Under the pieces are notes generated by a model. The model saw only the letters and a program-made list of their open reading frames with translations, was not told where the DNA came from and ran no database searches. 37,391 nucleotides of DNA, taken from the NCBI GenBank assembly GCA_021781835.1, contig JAJXWD010000027.1, positions 1 to 37,391 on the forward strand, written 5' to 3'. Shown here one piece after another: positions 7,445 to 17,181 of the stretch; the stretch's first letter is position 1, and each line of letters begins with the position of its first letter. The translations under genes and the position numbers were made by a program. The DNA is from Pseudomonadota bacterium (GTDB taxonomy: Bacteria > Pseudomonadota > Alphaproteobacteria > Acetobacterales > Acetobacteraceae).

Positions 7445-7831
7445 ATGGCAGCTGCCCCTCTCTCCTCCGACCAGTTGGTCGGTATCCTGCGTGATACCAT
7501 CGTCTCGCTCGTTCGCCGCGACGGTGTGGATTTGTCGGCCCGCCAGCTGGCTGTGTTTCTAACCTGCTATCTCACCGAAGGCGGCCACACCGTGCGCGGT
7601 CTGGCGCAAGACCTCAACGTCTCCAAACCCGCCATCACCCGCGCGCTCGACCGGCTGACCGAGCTTGACTATGTCCGCCGCAAGGTCGACCCCTCGGATC
7701 GCCGTTCCGTGCTCGTGCAGCGCACCGTCAAGGGGGCTGCATTCCTGCGCGAAACGCGTCATATTATGACCGATGCTCTCGCCAACAACAAAGAAGCCCC
7801 AGCCAGCGGCGGCCGCCGTTCTGCGGGCTAA
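7445..7831 (+). CDS. Short MarR-like winged-helix DNA-binding protein
   Basis: A 128-residue predicted transcription regulator. RGLAQDLNVSKPAITRALDRL (51-71) is a winged-helix recognition unit, and VRRKVDPSDRRSVLVQRT (77-94) is the MarR wing with its Asp-Arg pair. It is shorter than typical MarR (about 140-150 residues), and the helices flanking the domain for dimerisation are reduced. The ATG at 7445 has AAGGA 7 nt upstream and is preferred over a TTG at 7424. Its 3' end overlaps the LolA-like gene by 59 nt if that gene uses its ATG. The ligand and targets are unknown. Confidence 0.8.
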   Translation: MAAAPLSSDQLVGILRDTIVSLVRRDGVDLSARQLAVFLTCYLTEGGHTVRGLAQDLNVSKPAITRALDRLTELDYVRRKVDPSDRRSVLVQRTVKGAAFLRETRHIMTDALANNKEAPASGGRRSAG

Positions 7832-8477
7832 GCCCTTGTCCCGCCGCGTTCTCGCGGCGGCGCTCGGCTGTTTTTGCCTGTCTGCGCCGGCCCTGGCGCA
7901 GACAGCCCCCCTCTCCCTCACCCCGGCCGATCAAACCCTGATCTCCCAGGTCGAGACCTACCTCAACGCCGAAAAAGGCCTCACCGCCAATTTCCTGCAA
8001 GTGGCCGATGACGGCTCCACCCGCACCGGCAAGGCGTGGCTCGAGCGTCCCGGCAAAATGCGCTTCGAATACGACCCGCCCGACCCGCAACTCCTGGTCG
8101 CCGGCTTTGGCGTGCTCACCTATTACGACCCGCAACTCGGCCAGACCAGCAACATCCCGCTCAGTTCCACGCCGCTCGGCATTCTGCTCGCCAAACATGT
8201 CGATCTCACCTCCGCCGGCGTCGCCGTCACCGCCATTTCCCGCGAGCCGGGCGAAGATGACATCACCCTCGTCCGCAAGGGCAAGGAATCGGAAGGCACC
8301 CTGACCCTGGTGTTCGCCACCGACCCGCTGGAGCTGCGCCAATGGGTGGTGACCGACGCCCAAGGCCACCAGACCCGCGTCAGCCTCTACGATGTCATGC
8401 CCGGCGGCCCCTACCCCGATTCGCTGTTCCAGTTCTCAGCGCCCGGCAATAATTCCAATTTCAATTCCGGCGGCTAA
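7773..8477 (+). CDS. lolA: LolA-like outer-membrane lipoprotein carrier protein
   Basis: A periplasmic chaperone that carries lipoproteins from LolCDE to the outer membrane. The signal sequence RRVLAAALGCFCLSAPALAQ (24-43) precedes the LolA domain with LTANFLQVADDGSTRTGKAWLERP (70-93, split here by family strands) and MRFEYDPP (96-103), which are typical. From the ATG at 7773 the n-region is unusually long (about 23 residues) and overlaps the regulator; a TTG at 7836, just after the regulator's stop, would give a compact signal peptide and may be the true start. Neither has a clear ribosome site. It is followed 3 nt later by xthA. The family is secure; LolA-type transport is inferred. Confidence 0.85.
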   Translation: MLSPTTKKPQPAAAAVLRAKPLSRRVLAAALGCFCLSAPALAQTAPLSLTPADQTLISQVETYLNAEKGLTANFLQVADDGSTRTGKAWLERPGKMRFEYDPPDPQLLVAGFGVLTYYDPQLGQTSNIPLSSTPLGILLAKHVDLTSAGVAVTAISREPGEDDITLVRKGKESEGTLTLVFATDPLELRQWVVTDAQGHQTRVSLYDVMPGGPYPDSLFQFSAPGNNSNFNSGG

Positions 8478-8480
8478 CCA

Positions 8481-9281
8481 ATGTCCCTCACCATCGCGAC
8501 CTGGAACATCAATTCCGTGCGCCTGCGCCAAAATCTGCTGGCCGAGCTGCAAACCGCCCTGACCCCCGACATCATCTGCCTCCAGGAAACCAAAGTCCCC
8601 GACGAGCTGTTCCCCGAGCATCTCGCCGGGCAGCTCGGCATGCCCCACCTGCTCAGGCGCGGGCAAAAAAGTTACAATGGCGTCGCCATTTTATCCCGCC
8701 TGCCCCTCACTTTGGCCGAAGACACGCCCGATTGGTGCAACAAATCAGATTGCCGCCACCTCTCCGCCCATGTCGCCCTGCCAGGCGCGCCCCTCACGCT
8801 GCATAATTTCTACGTCCCCGCCGGCGGCGACATTCCAGATCGCTCACAAAACGAAAAATTCGCCCACAAGCTGGATTTCCTGGCCGAGGTCACCGCCCAT
8901 TTCGCCAAATACCCGCCCGCGCGCGCGGTGCTGGTGGGAGACCTCAACATCGCCCCGCTCGAGCATGATGTCTGGAGCCACAAGCAACTGCTCGACGTGG
9001 TCAGCCACACCCCCATCGAGGTGGCGGCGCTCTCCGCCTGGCAGCAAACCGGCTGGGTCGATGCGGTGCGCCATTTCGTGCCCAGCAGCCAGAAGCTCTA
9101 CACATGGTGGTCCTACCGCAACCGCGACTGGGCAGCCTCCGACCGCGGCCGTCGGCTCGACCATGTCTGGGTCACCCCAGACCTCGTCCCCGCCCTGCGC
9201 GCCCACCACATCTTGCGCGCCGGCCGGTCCTGGCCCCAACCCTCAGACCATGTGCCGGTCTCGGTAACGCTCGCGCTGTAG
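8481..9281 (+). CDS. xthA: Exodeoxyribonuclease III (AP endonuclease)
   Basis: An Mg-dependent 3'-5' exonuclease and abasic-site endonuclease of base excision repair. The 266 residues match the usual length. Active-site residues of the EEP fold are all visible: Asn9 (TWNINS), Glu36 (LQETK), Tyr111, Asp154 and Asn156 (GDLNIAP), Trp210, Asp227 (RRLDHVW) and the terminal SDHVPV (255-260) with His257. It starts 3 nt after the LolA stop, so the two are probably co-transcribed, a common lolA-xth arrangement in alphaproteobacteria. A 9-bp inverted repeat (9279-9302) contains its stop codon. Confidence 0.95.
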   Translation: MSLTIATWNINSVRLRQNLLAELQTALTPDIICLQETKVPDELFPEHLAGQLGMPHLLRRGQKSYNGVAILSRLPLTLAEDTPDWCNKSDCRHLSAHVALPGAPLTLHNFYVPAGGDIPDRSQNEKFAHKLDFLAEVTAHFAKYPPARAVLVGDLNIAPLEHDVWSHKQLLDVVSHTPIEVAALSAWQQTGWVDAVRHFVPSSQKLYTWWSYRNRDWAASDRGRRLDHVWVTPDLVPALRAHHILRAGRSWPQPSDHVPVSVTLAL

Positions 9282-9302
9282 TGCCATTCCTGCATGGCAC
9301 TA
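9279..9302 (+). terminator. Hairpin containing the xthA stop codon
   Basis: A perfect 9-bp stem TAGTGCCAT / ATGGCACTA with loop TCCTGC. No T-tract follows, so it may stabilise the 3' end rather than terminate. Confidence 0.4.
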
Positions 9303-9369
9303 TCGCCTAATCTTCACGTGCGCCCGCCCATGCTGCGCCGCATATAAGCAGCCCAACGGAGTGTCGCTG

Positions 9370-9450
9370 ATGAAGCTGTCTTTACCAAAACCCGCCCTCA
9401 TCGGCCTGGCCTTTCTGGCCGGCATGGTCGTCGCCGCCCTCACCAGCTAA
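9370..9450 (+). CDS. Possible 26-residue single-span membrane peptide
   Basis: A 27-codon frame between xthA and the repeat. It opens with GGAG 8 nt before the ATG and encodes a charged start (MKLSLPKP) followed by one hydrophobic helix of about 16 residues (residues 9-24, rich in Ala, Leu and Val) ending in Thr-Ser. The composition and the good ribosome site suggest a real small membrane protein. No family recognised; no function is proposed. It could also be chance in a high-GC intergenic region. Confidence 0.5.
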   Translation: MKLSLPKPALIGLAFLAGMVVAALTS

Positions 9451-9503
9451 ACCTCCCAAAATTTCAAAATTTTCTGGGGCCGCCTGTTCAGGTCTCTTCA
9501 ACC

Positions 9504-9611
9504 GCTAGATCAATATTGGTTTGGATTGAGTCGACAGACGCAAGCTAAACCAATGAAATTGATCGTTAAAGCATAACTAGAGCGGGTGCGTCATAACGCA
9601 TCCTGCTCTAG
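9504..9611 (-). repeat. 108-bp intergenic mosaic repeat, copy 2 (inverted)
   Basis: Reverse-complement relative of 5326-5432, with both palindromic modules. Its ends form short inverted repeats (CGCTAGAGC and CGCTAGATC read inward), a MITE-like feature. Module 1 has a pairing mismatch (A opposite C) not present in copy 1. Confidence 0.85.
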
Positions 9612-9646
9612 CGTTCTCCTCGCGGTTTTACAAAAAACGAGAATCC

Positions 9647-9680
9647 TTGGGGGGAGCTTTTTGTAAAAAGCTCCCCCCAA
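9647..9680 (-). terminator. Strong terminator of the histidine phosphatase operon (family copy A)
   Basis: A perfect 16-bp stem TTGGGGGGAGCTTTTT / AAAAAGCTCCCCCCAA with a 2-nt loop, preceded on the transcript by the conserved TTAAAAGTTTTTG element (9689-9701 on the plus strand as CAAAAACTTTTAA). It belongs to the three-copy terminator family of this window. Confidence 0.8.
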
Positions 9681-9706
9681 ACCCCTCTCAAAAACTTTTA
9701 ATAGTT

Positions 9707-10264
9707 TTACAGTTCTGGCGCCGGGTTCACGCGCCAGCCCGTCTCGCCGGGCTCGCAAAACATCGGCACGGCATTGGCGGTCAGCCCTTCCTTGGGCAGC
9801 CCCATCAAATCGCGCAGCGCCCGAAACACCCCGCCATGCGCCACCACCAGCAGCGGCCCCGGCAGCGCCAGCACCCGCGCCATCACCGCCTCCACGCGCA
9901 TCGTCAGCGCGGCAAAGCTCTCGGCGCCCTCTGGCGTGTAGCGCCCCTCCAGCCATTCCGGAAACCACGGATTGAGCGGCTTGCCCTCCATGCCGCCAAA
10001 CACCACTTCCCGCAGCTCAGCCTCAAAAGAGACCTCAAGCCCGAGAAATTCATTCACAATGCTGGCCGTCTCGCGGGCGCGGATCATCGGCGAGGCAACA
10101 ATCCGCGCAATCCCCCGCCCCGCCAAACGCGGCCCAGCCCCACCCGCCTGGGCGCGGCCCGTGGCATTGAGCGGAATATCAAGCGCCCCCTGGCTCAGAC
10201 CCGCGGCATTATAATCGGTCTCGCCATGGCGCAAAAACCAAAAGGCAACCGGCGCCAGGGACAC
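9707..10264 (-). CDS. Histidine phosphatase family protein (phosphoglycerate mutase-like)
   Basis: A 185-residue member of the branch-1 histidine phosphatases. The phosphate pocket RHGETDYN (12-19, catalytic His13) lies near the N-terminus; SPMIRARETA supplies the second arginine, an acidic residue follows in the middle region, and VVAHGGVFRAL holds the second histidine. The family includes cofactor-dependent mutases, CobC and broad phosphatases, and the short length favours a phosphatase. The GTG start directly follows the glutathione transferase's TGA (TGAGTG), so the two are co-translated. The substrate cannot be assigned. Confidence 0.85.
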   Translation of the reverse strand: MSLAPVAFWFLRHGETDYNAAGLSQGALDIPLNATGRAQAGGAGPRLAGRGIARIVASPMIRARETASIVNEFLGLEVSFEAELREVVFGGMEGKPLNPWFPEWLEGRYTPEGAESFAALTMRVEAVMARVLALPGPLLVVAHGGVFRALRDLMGLPKEGLTANAVPMFCEPGETGWRVNPAPEL

Positions 10265-10882
10265 TCAAGCCAACCCTTCGCCGGCCAGCGCGCGCGCCAC
10301 CGCCGGGCGCGCCTTCATGCGCTCAAAATGCGCGGCCAGATTCTCCGGCAGCTTGATCTGCGCCCGCCCGACCGACCAGAACTCGATGCAAAACAGCATG
10401 GCATCGGCAACCGAATAAGTGCCCAGCAGATAAGGCTTGGCCCCCAGCATATGGCTGAGCGCCTTCAGCCCATCGGTGGCAATATCGCGCCCGGTCTGGG
10501 CAATGGCGGGCTCATCGGCGGCGGTGGGGGTAAAGCGCGCCGGGCCAAAAATGCGCGCAAACCCGCGCATATGCACGGTCGCCACCATATAATCCAGCAC
10601 TTCCAGCAGCCGCGCCTCGGCCTCGGCGCCTTCAGGAATCATCCCAAGCGTCGGGTTGGTCTTGCCCAGCCACCAGGCAATGGCGGGCAGTTCGGTCAGC
10701 AGCGTGCCATCATCGCGCACCAGCGCCGGCACCTTGGCCTTGGGGTTGATCGCGATGAACTCCCCCTTGAACTGCTCGCCCTTGGCGAGATCCACCTTCA
10801 CCCGCTCAAACGGCTTACCGATCTCCTCGAGCATGATGTCGATGGCGACCGAGCAAGCGCCCGGAAAATAGAACAGCTTCAT
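10265..10882 (-). CDS. Glutathione S-transferase family protein
   Basis: A 205-residue cytosolic GST with an N-terminal thioredoxin fold (1-75) and an all-helical C-terminal domain. MKLFYFPGACSVA (1-13) places the catalytic Ser/Cys region; NPKAKVPALVRDDGTLLTE (46-64) holds the cis-proline (Val-Pro) and the glutathione-binding Glu-Leu-Pro (64-66). YSVADAMLFCI in the C-terminal domain is the N-capping box with Asp. The pattern is that of beta-class bacterial GSTs. It lies between prs and the phosphatase in one minus-strand run. The conjugated substrate is unknown. Confidence 0.9.
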   Translation of the reverse strand: MKLFYFPGACSVAIDIMLEEIGKPFERVKVDLAKGEQFKGEFIAINPKAKVPALVRDDGTLLTELPAIAWWLGKTNPTLGMIPEGAEAEARLLEVLDYMVATVHMRGFARIFGPARFTPTAADEPAIAQTGRDIATDGLKALSHMLGAKPYLLGTYSVADAMLFCIEFWSVGRAQIKLPENLAAHFERMKARPAVARALAGEGLA

Positions 10883-10905
10883 GCGCTCACCCCCACAAGG
10901 CCGGG

Positions 10906-11838
10906 TCAGTCGAACAGCGAGCTGACCGAGCTTTCGGTTGAGATACGGCGCATGGCCTCCGCCAACAAGGGGGCGATGGAAAGCTGGCGGATATTATGCG
11001 CCAGCCGCACGGCCTCGGTGGCCATGATCGAATCGGTAATGGTCATCATGCCGATGGGCGAAGCCGCGATGCGCGCCACCGCGCCGCCCGAGAGCACGCC
11101 ATGCGAGACATAAACCTCCACCGACTTGGCGCCGTTGGCGAGCAAGGCCTCGGCGGCATTGCACAGTGTGCCGCCTGAATCGACGATGTCATCGATCAGA
11201 ATGCAGTCGCGCCCCTCCACATCGCCGATGATGTTCATCACCTCCGAAACCCCCGCCCGCTCGCGGCGCTTATCGATGATGGCGAGGTCCGTATTCAGCC
11301 GCCGGGCGATGATGCGCGCGCGCAGCACGCCCCCCACATCCGGCGACACGATCATCGGGTTCTTATTGGCGAACCGCTCCTCGATATCGCGGGCAAACAG
11401 CGGCGCGGCCGGCAGATTATCGACCGGAATATCGAAAAACCCCTGGATCTGCCCGGCATGCAAATCCATGGTCAGCACGCGGTTGGCGCCCGCCTCGGTA
11501 ATGATATTGGCCACCAGCTTGGCCGAAATCGGCGTGCGCGGGCCAGATTTCCGATCCTGGCGGGCATAGCCGAAATAGGGGATGACCGCGGTGATGCGGC
11601 GCGCCGAGCCCCGGCGCAGCGCATCGAGCGTGATCAGCAGCTCCATGAGATTGTCATTGGTCGGGTACGAGGTCGACTGCACCACGAACACATCCTCGCC
11701 GCGCACATTTTCATGCACCTCGACGAACACTTCCATATCCGCGAAGCGGCGGACGGAAGCCTTCGCCAGCGGCAAATTCAACCCCGCGGCGACAGCCTCG
11801 GCCAGCGGACGGTTGCTATTGCAGGCGACAATCTTCAT
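10906..11838 (-). CDS. prs: Ribose-phosphate pyrophosphokinase (PRPP synthase)
   Basis: Makes phosphoribosyl pyrophosphate from ribose 5-phosphate and ATP for nucleotide, histidine and tryptophan synthesis. The 310 residues match class I enzymes. ATP-binding and active-site elements are present: [10 protein letters not shown] (88-97), [11 protein letters not shown] (125-135, the catalytic His), the flexible KRRERAG (190-196) and the PRPP loop [15 protein letters not shown] (211-225). The ATG start is unambiguous. It is separated from proC by 56 bp, with no clear promoter that I can defend. Confidence 0.97.
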   Translation of the reverse strand: MKIVACNSNRPLAEAVAAGLNLPLAKASVRRFADMEVFVEVHENVRGEDVFVVQSTSYPTNDNLMELLITLDALRRGSARRITAVIPYFGYARQDRKSGPRTPISAKLVANIITEAGANRVLTMDLHAGQIQGFFDIPVDNLPAAPLFARDIEERFANKNPMIVSPDVGGVLRARIIARRLNTDLAIIDKRRERAGVSEVMNIIGDVEGRDCILIDDIVDSGGTLCNAAEALLANGAKSVEVYVSHGVLSGGAVARIAASPIGMMTITDSIMATEAVRLAHNIRQLSIAPLLAEAMRRISTESSVSSLFD

Positions 11839-11894
11839 GCTCGAGTTCCCCGTGAGTTCGCGCGCGGTTTAGCAACGGGCGTCCCCCAAGTAAA

Positions 11895-12698
11895 TCAACC
11901 AGAGAGCGCGCGTGACCGTTCTGTTGCAGCCTTCATGGCCTCCAGAAAGTTTTTTGGCCAGGCGTCATCGGCGCGCAACACTTTCAGCGCCTCGGCGGTG
12001 GTGCCGCCGGGCGATGTCACGGCCACGCGGAGCGCCTCTGGCGTCTCGGCCGAGGCCGCCATCAGCGCCGCCGAGCCAATCACCGTCTGGCGCGCCATCA
12101 GCCGGGCCAGGTCGGCGGGCAGGCCGAGCGCGGTGGCCGCCTGTTCCATCAGCTCGGTGAGCAAAAACACATAAGCCGGCCCGCCGCCCGAAATCGCGGT
12201 CACCGGGTCGAGCAAGGCTTCCTCGTCAACCCAGGCGACCGCCCCGGTGGCGCCCAGCAGCGCCCCGGCCAGCCCGCGCTGGGCCGCGCTCACCCCCTGG
12301 CCCGCGCAAGCCACCGTCACGCCCTGGCGCACGGCGGCGGGCGTATTTGGCATGGCGCGCACAATCGCGCCCCCGCCCAGCAGCGCGCCAATGCCCGCCA
12401 AGGTCTTCCCGGCCATAATGGAAATAAACAAGGCCGTGCCGGCAAAGCGCCCGTAAGCGGGCAGCGCGCTGGCGGCGCTCTGGGGTTTCACGGCCAGCAC
12501 CACCGCCTCGGGCACAAAGCCGGGCGGAATATCCTCAGCCCCGGCCACCACCGTCACGCCCTCACCGGCCAGCGCCCGCGCCGCCTCCGAAGGGTCAACC
12601 ACCACGGCCTGCGAAAGCCCCTGCTCGCGCCATCCGGCGAGCAGGGCGCTGCCCATGCGGCCACCGCCGACGAGCAGAAGATTGGGAAGAGCGATCAT
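11895..12698 (-). CDS. proC: Pyrroline-5-carboxylate reductase
   Basis: Last step of proline synthesis: NAD(P)H reduction of pyrroline-5-carboxylate. The 267 residues match the family. The Rossmann loop GGGRMGSAL (11-19), VLAVKPQ, ISIMAGKTLAG, RAMPNTPA and the signature SGGGPAYVF with GLPADLARLMARQTVIGSAAL are all present; VTSPGGTTAEALKVL is the C-terminal dimer region. It starts 12 nt after the YbjN-like gene's stop, so the two are likely one transcript. The cofactor preference (NADPH or NADH) cannot be read reliably. Confidence 0.96.
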   Translation of the reverse strand: MIALPNLLLVGGGRMGSALLAGWREQGLSQAVVVDPSEAARALAGEGVTVVAGAEDIPPGFVPEAVVLAVKPQSAASALPAYGRFAGTALFISIMAGKTLAGIGALLGGGAIVRAMPNTPAAVRQGVTVACAGQGVSAAQRGLAGALLGATGAVAWVDEEALLDPVTAISGGGPAYVFLLTELMEQAATALGLPADLARLMARQTVIGSAALMAASAETPEALRVAVTSPGGTTAEALKVLRADDAWPKNFLEAMKAATERSRALSG

Positions 12699-12710
12699 GC
12701 CCGGCTTATG

Positions 12711-13220
12711 TCACGCTTCACCGGCACACTCCAGCATGGCGGCCTCCAGCGCCTCATCGGCCCCCTTGCCGCCCCAGATGACAAACTGAAACGCCGGAAA
12801 AAACCGCTCACATTCACAAATGGCGATATCGATCAAATCCTCCATCGACTCCGCCGAAGCCCCCGGCTGCCCGCGCAGCAGCGCGGCATGACGGTAAACC
12901 GGCATGCCGCTCTCCTCATCGAGCCCAAAATGCCCAATCCACAGCCGTTCATTGGCCTTGGCCAGCAGCTCATAAACCGCGGCCTTGGGCCGGTGCGGGG
13001 CCTTCAGGTCAAAGGTCACCGACATATGCAGCGCCGAAATCTCATCCGACCAGCAAAAAAACAGGCCATAATCCGCCCATTTGCCTTGCGCCTCGGCGGC
13101 CAGCTCGGCGTCCGAGCGGCGGTCGAACATCCATTCATTGGCGGCGATCACCTGCTCGACAATGTCGAGCGGGTTGGCAACGGCATTGCTGTCGTCTTCC
13201 CGAAGGGCGAGGCTGGTCAT
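12711..13220 (-). CDS. YbjN-domain protein
   Basis: A 169-residue cytosolic protein of the YbjN family, fold relatives of type III secretion chaperones; members are often found beside proC in alphaproteobacteria (recalled, not checked). NPLDIVEQVIAANEWMFDRRSDAELAAEAQGKWADYGLFFCWSDE near the N-terminus (given as the stretch from residue 16 to 63), a central LLAKANERLWIGHFGLDEES and a C-terminal acidic helix define it. The ATG at 13220 follows AGGAGA by 8 nt and is chosen over a GTG two codons upstream. The biochemical role is unknown. Confidence 0.75.
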   Translation of the reverse strand: MTSLALREDDSNAVANPLDIVEQVIAANEWMFDRRSDAELAAEAQGKWADYGLFFCWSDEISALHMSVTFDLKAPHRPKAAVYELLAKANERLWIGHFGLDEESGMPVYRHAALLRGQPGASAESMEDLIDIAICECERFFPAFQFVIWGGKGADEALEAAMLECAGEA

Positions 13221-13454
13221 GTGCACAGTCTCCTGAGCTTAAGTCGCGCCGGGTGAGACAATGCTGGGGTCATAGCCACAGTGTTTCTCCCCGCGACTCC
13301 GATTTTATTCAGATTCCCCAATCCCCGGCAATCAAAGAGTTCCACCCGCCCGAGTCGGAACCGATATTTTCACGCCCGGCGGATGACCAAGCCTTCACCT
13401 TTCCGTCACGCCTCCGGCCTTCATCTGGCCGCAAATCTCGCCCACATTGCCCCC

Positions 13455-14183
13455 ATGAAGCTTTTCACCCTCCCCGCCCTCGCGCTCGGCGCCGCGCTCA
13501 GCCTCGCCGCCGCCGCCCACGCCCAAACCCCGCGTGACATCCAAAGCCAGATCGCCGCCGGCCAGTCCGCCCAGGCCATCACCGAGCTCAACAGCGTGCT
13601 CACCGCCCACCCCTCCAGCGCGGTGGCCTGGTATCTGCTGGCCGAGGCGCAAGACGCCCAAGGCAACGAGCAGGCGGCCGGCAGCGCGCTCGCCAAGGCC
13701 CAGTCGCTCAACCCGGCCATGAGCTTCGCCAACCCGCAGGATGTCGCATCCCTCCAGGCCCATATCAACAACAGCGCCCCGGCGGCCCCCTACGCGCCCC
13801 GCCATGCGGGCGGCCATACCGGCCTGCTGGTGGTCGGCGGGCTCATTTTGCTGTTCCTGGCCCTGCGCGCCTTTGGCCGCCGCCGCGCCGCCTATATGGG
13901 CGGCTACGGCCCGGCGCCGTTCCAGCAGCCCGGCTACGGCCCTGGCCCCTTCTACCCGCAAGGCGGCGGCGGCCTTGGCAGCTCCATCCTGGGCGGCCTC
14001 GCCGCCGGCGCGGGGTTTGCGGCTGGCGAGCGCATCATCGAAGACCTCACCGGCGGCAACCAGGCCAATGCCGGGCAAATCTTCACCAACCCCGGCGCCG
14101 ATGACGGGCTGATGGGCAATCCCGGCTGGGGCGACAATTCCGGCGGCGGGCTGGATGATCTCAACAGTAACAGCTGGTCTTGA
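13455..14183 (+). CDS. Exported TPR protein with transmembrane helix and Gly-rich tail
   Basis: A 242-residue protein. A signal peptide (1-23, AHA cleavage) is followed by a tetratricopeptide-like region (about 34-85), one transmembrane helix (122-140, LLVVGGLILLFLALRAF) and a basic RRRAA stop-transfer. The tail is rich in Gly, Pro and Tyr (145-175); a GGLAAGAGFAAGERIIEDL motif (180-198) recalls DUF2076-like tails, and an acidic Asn/Ser-rich end follows. The ATG at 13455 begins the signal peptide; a longer frame upstream is open but implausible. It lies alone between minus-strand genes. The function is unknown; a scaffold in the envelope is the most one can say. Confidence 0.75.
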   Translation: MKLFTLPALALGAALSLAAAAHAQTPRDIQSQIAAGQSAQAITELNSVLTAHPSSAVAWYLLAEAQDAQGNEQAAGSALAKAQSLNPAMSFANPQDVASLQAHINNSAPAAPYAPRHAGGHTGLLVVGGLILLFLALRAFGRRRAAYMGGYGPAPFQQPGYGPGPFYPQGGGGLGSSILGGLAAGAGFAAGERIIEDLTGGNQANAGQIFTNPGADDGLMGNPGWGDNSGGGLDDLNSNSWS

Positions 14184-14195
14184 CCGCAAAAAAAA

Positions 14196-14225
14196 TGTGG
14201 GGGCTTTTTAAAAAAAGCCCCCACA
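14196..14225 (-). terminator. Convergent terminator between the TPR gene and eno (family copy B)
   Basis: A perfect 14-bp stem TGTGGGGGCTTTTT / AAAAAGCCCCCACA with a 2-nt loop. On the minus strand it is followed by a run of eight Ts; on the plus strand CAAAAACTTTTAA follows at 14230-14242. It can serve both converging genes. Confidence 0.85.
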
Positions 14226-14251
14226 CCCGCAAAAACTTTTAAAATTTCAGC

Positions 14252-16119
<1,868 letters not shown>

Positions 16120-16237
16120 GCGTCATTCGTAACCCAAATCCCCCACCCTTGCATAGCTCCCCGCCTTAGAGCGGGGCGCGGCATGCCCGCGCACTCCCCC
16201 CAACACCAATCTACCGGCCGGTCAGGGGGCTGTTTCC

Positions 16238-17032
16238 TCAGGCATCGTGGCCGTCAAACTCAATGGCGGCATAGCCCACCACCCGCGCCTGCCCGCCGGC
16301 CGCCTCGCCCGAATTGCCCCGCGCCACCAGCTTGGGCGCCAGCCCGTGGCGCCCGGCCGCCAGCATCAGCCCATTGATCGGCAGCGCCCCGCAAGCCTGC
16401 TCGAAACAATAAAGCGGCTCGCCGTGCAATATGCGTGTCACCGTCTCCTCATCCACCCGCTCGGCGGCCTCGTGCGGGAGATGTTGCGACAGATCCGAGC
16501 TGATCACGATCAGCGTCTCCGGCCCGCCCCACAGGGCTTCGAGCACATCGGCCACCTCCTCGGCGCTGCATTGCCCCACCGCCAGCGGCACCAGCGTGAA
16601 TCCGCCCAGCACGCTTTGCAAAAACGGCAGCTGCACCTCCAGCGAATGTTCGAGCGCGTGGGCTTCCTCGCTCACCACCACCTGGGGCATATGGGCAATT
16701 TTCGCCACCGCCGCCTGGTCAATGGCAATCTCCCCGATCGGCGTGGCGAATTTATCGGCCATCGGCAGGGCCAGCCCGCGCACCGGCACATTATGCGCGG
16801 GCCCCAGCAGCACCACCCGCCTGATGCTGCGCGCCTGCCCGGCCAGCAGCGCGAACGCCCGCCCGGCCACGGCGCCCGAATACACATACCCCGCATGGGG
16901 CACGATCAAAGCCTTGATCTCCGCGCCCCAATCCTCGGGCGCGGCCTGTTGCAAAAACGCGGTCACGGTCTGGCGCAGCAAGGCGCCATCAGCCGGATAA
17001 AACGCCCCGGCCACGGCTGGCGGACGCAACAT
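16238..17032 (-). CDS. MEMO family protein (AmmeMemoRadiSam system protein B)
   Basis: A 264-residue member of the MEMO1 family, related in fold to extradiol dioxygenases. The start RPPAVAGAFYPAD (3-15) and VPHAGYVYSGAVAGRAF (44-60, metal-binding His) are diagnostic, followed by VVLLGPAHN, EEAHALEHSLEVQLPFLQ (with conserved His) and SSDLSQHLPHEAA. The gene lies apart from AMMECR1 and radical-SAM partners, which commonly accompany it, so it may act alone here. GGAGAGA precedes the ATG. The reaction is unresolved even for studied members; a metal or redox role is inferred. Confidence 0.88.
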   Translation of the reverse strand: MLRPPAVAGAFYPADGALLRQTVTAFLQQAAPEDWGAEIKALIVPHAGYVYSGAVAGRAFALLAGQARSIRRVVLLGPAHNVPVRGLALPMADKFATPIGEIAIDQAAVAKIAHMPQVVVSEEAHALEHSLEVQLPFLQSVLGGFTLVPLAVGQCSAEEVADVLEALWGGPETLIVISSDLSQHLPHEAAERVDEETVTRILHGEPLYCFEQACGALPINGLMLAAGRHGLAPKLVARGNSGEAAGGQARVVGYAAIEFDGHDA

Positions 17033-17181
17033 GAGGCTCTCTCCTCACCTGATTTTTACCCCTTATAGCAGGGCGCGGGCCGGATGGGAGCGTTTTTCAA
17101 CACCCTGGCCAGAGGCCCCGATATTTTATTTCCCATCGACAAACCATGATTTGCTTCCCCCAAGCGCCGCCGGCCCCGCCT

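Noticed and set aside
9647-11113. 488-codon plus-strand frame opposite the phosphatase, GST and prs
   Set aside because: Antisense to three recognised genes; rich in Arg/His/Gln from reversed codons.
16159-16176. Hairpin CCCCGC/GCGGGG between the MEMO and RlpA genes as a terminator
   Set aside because: Only 6 bp, no T-tract on either strand.
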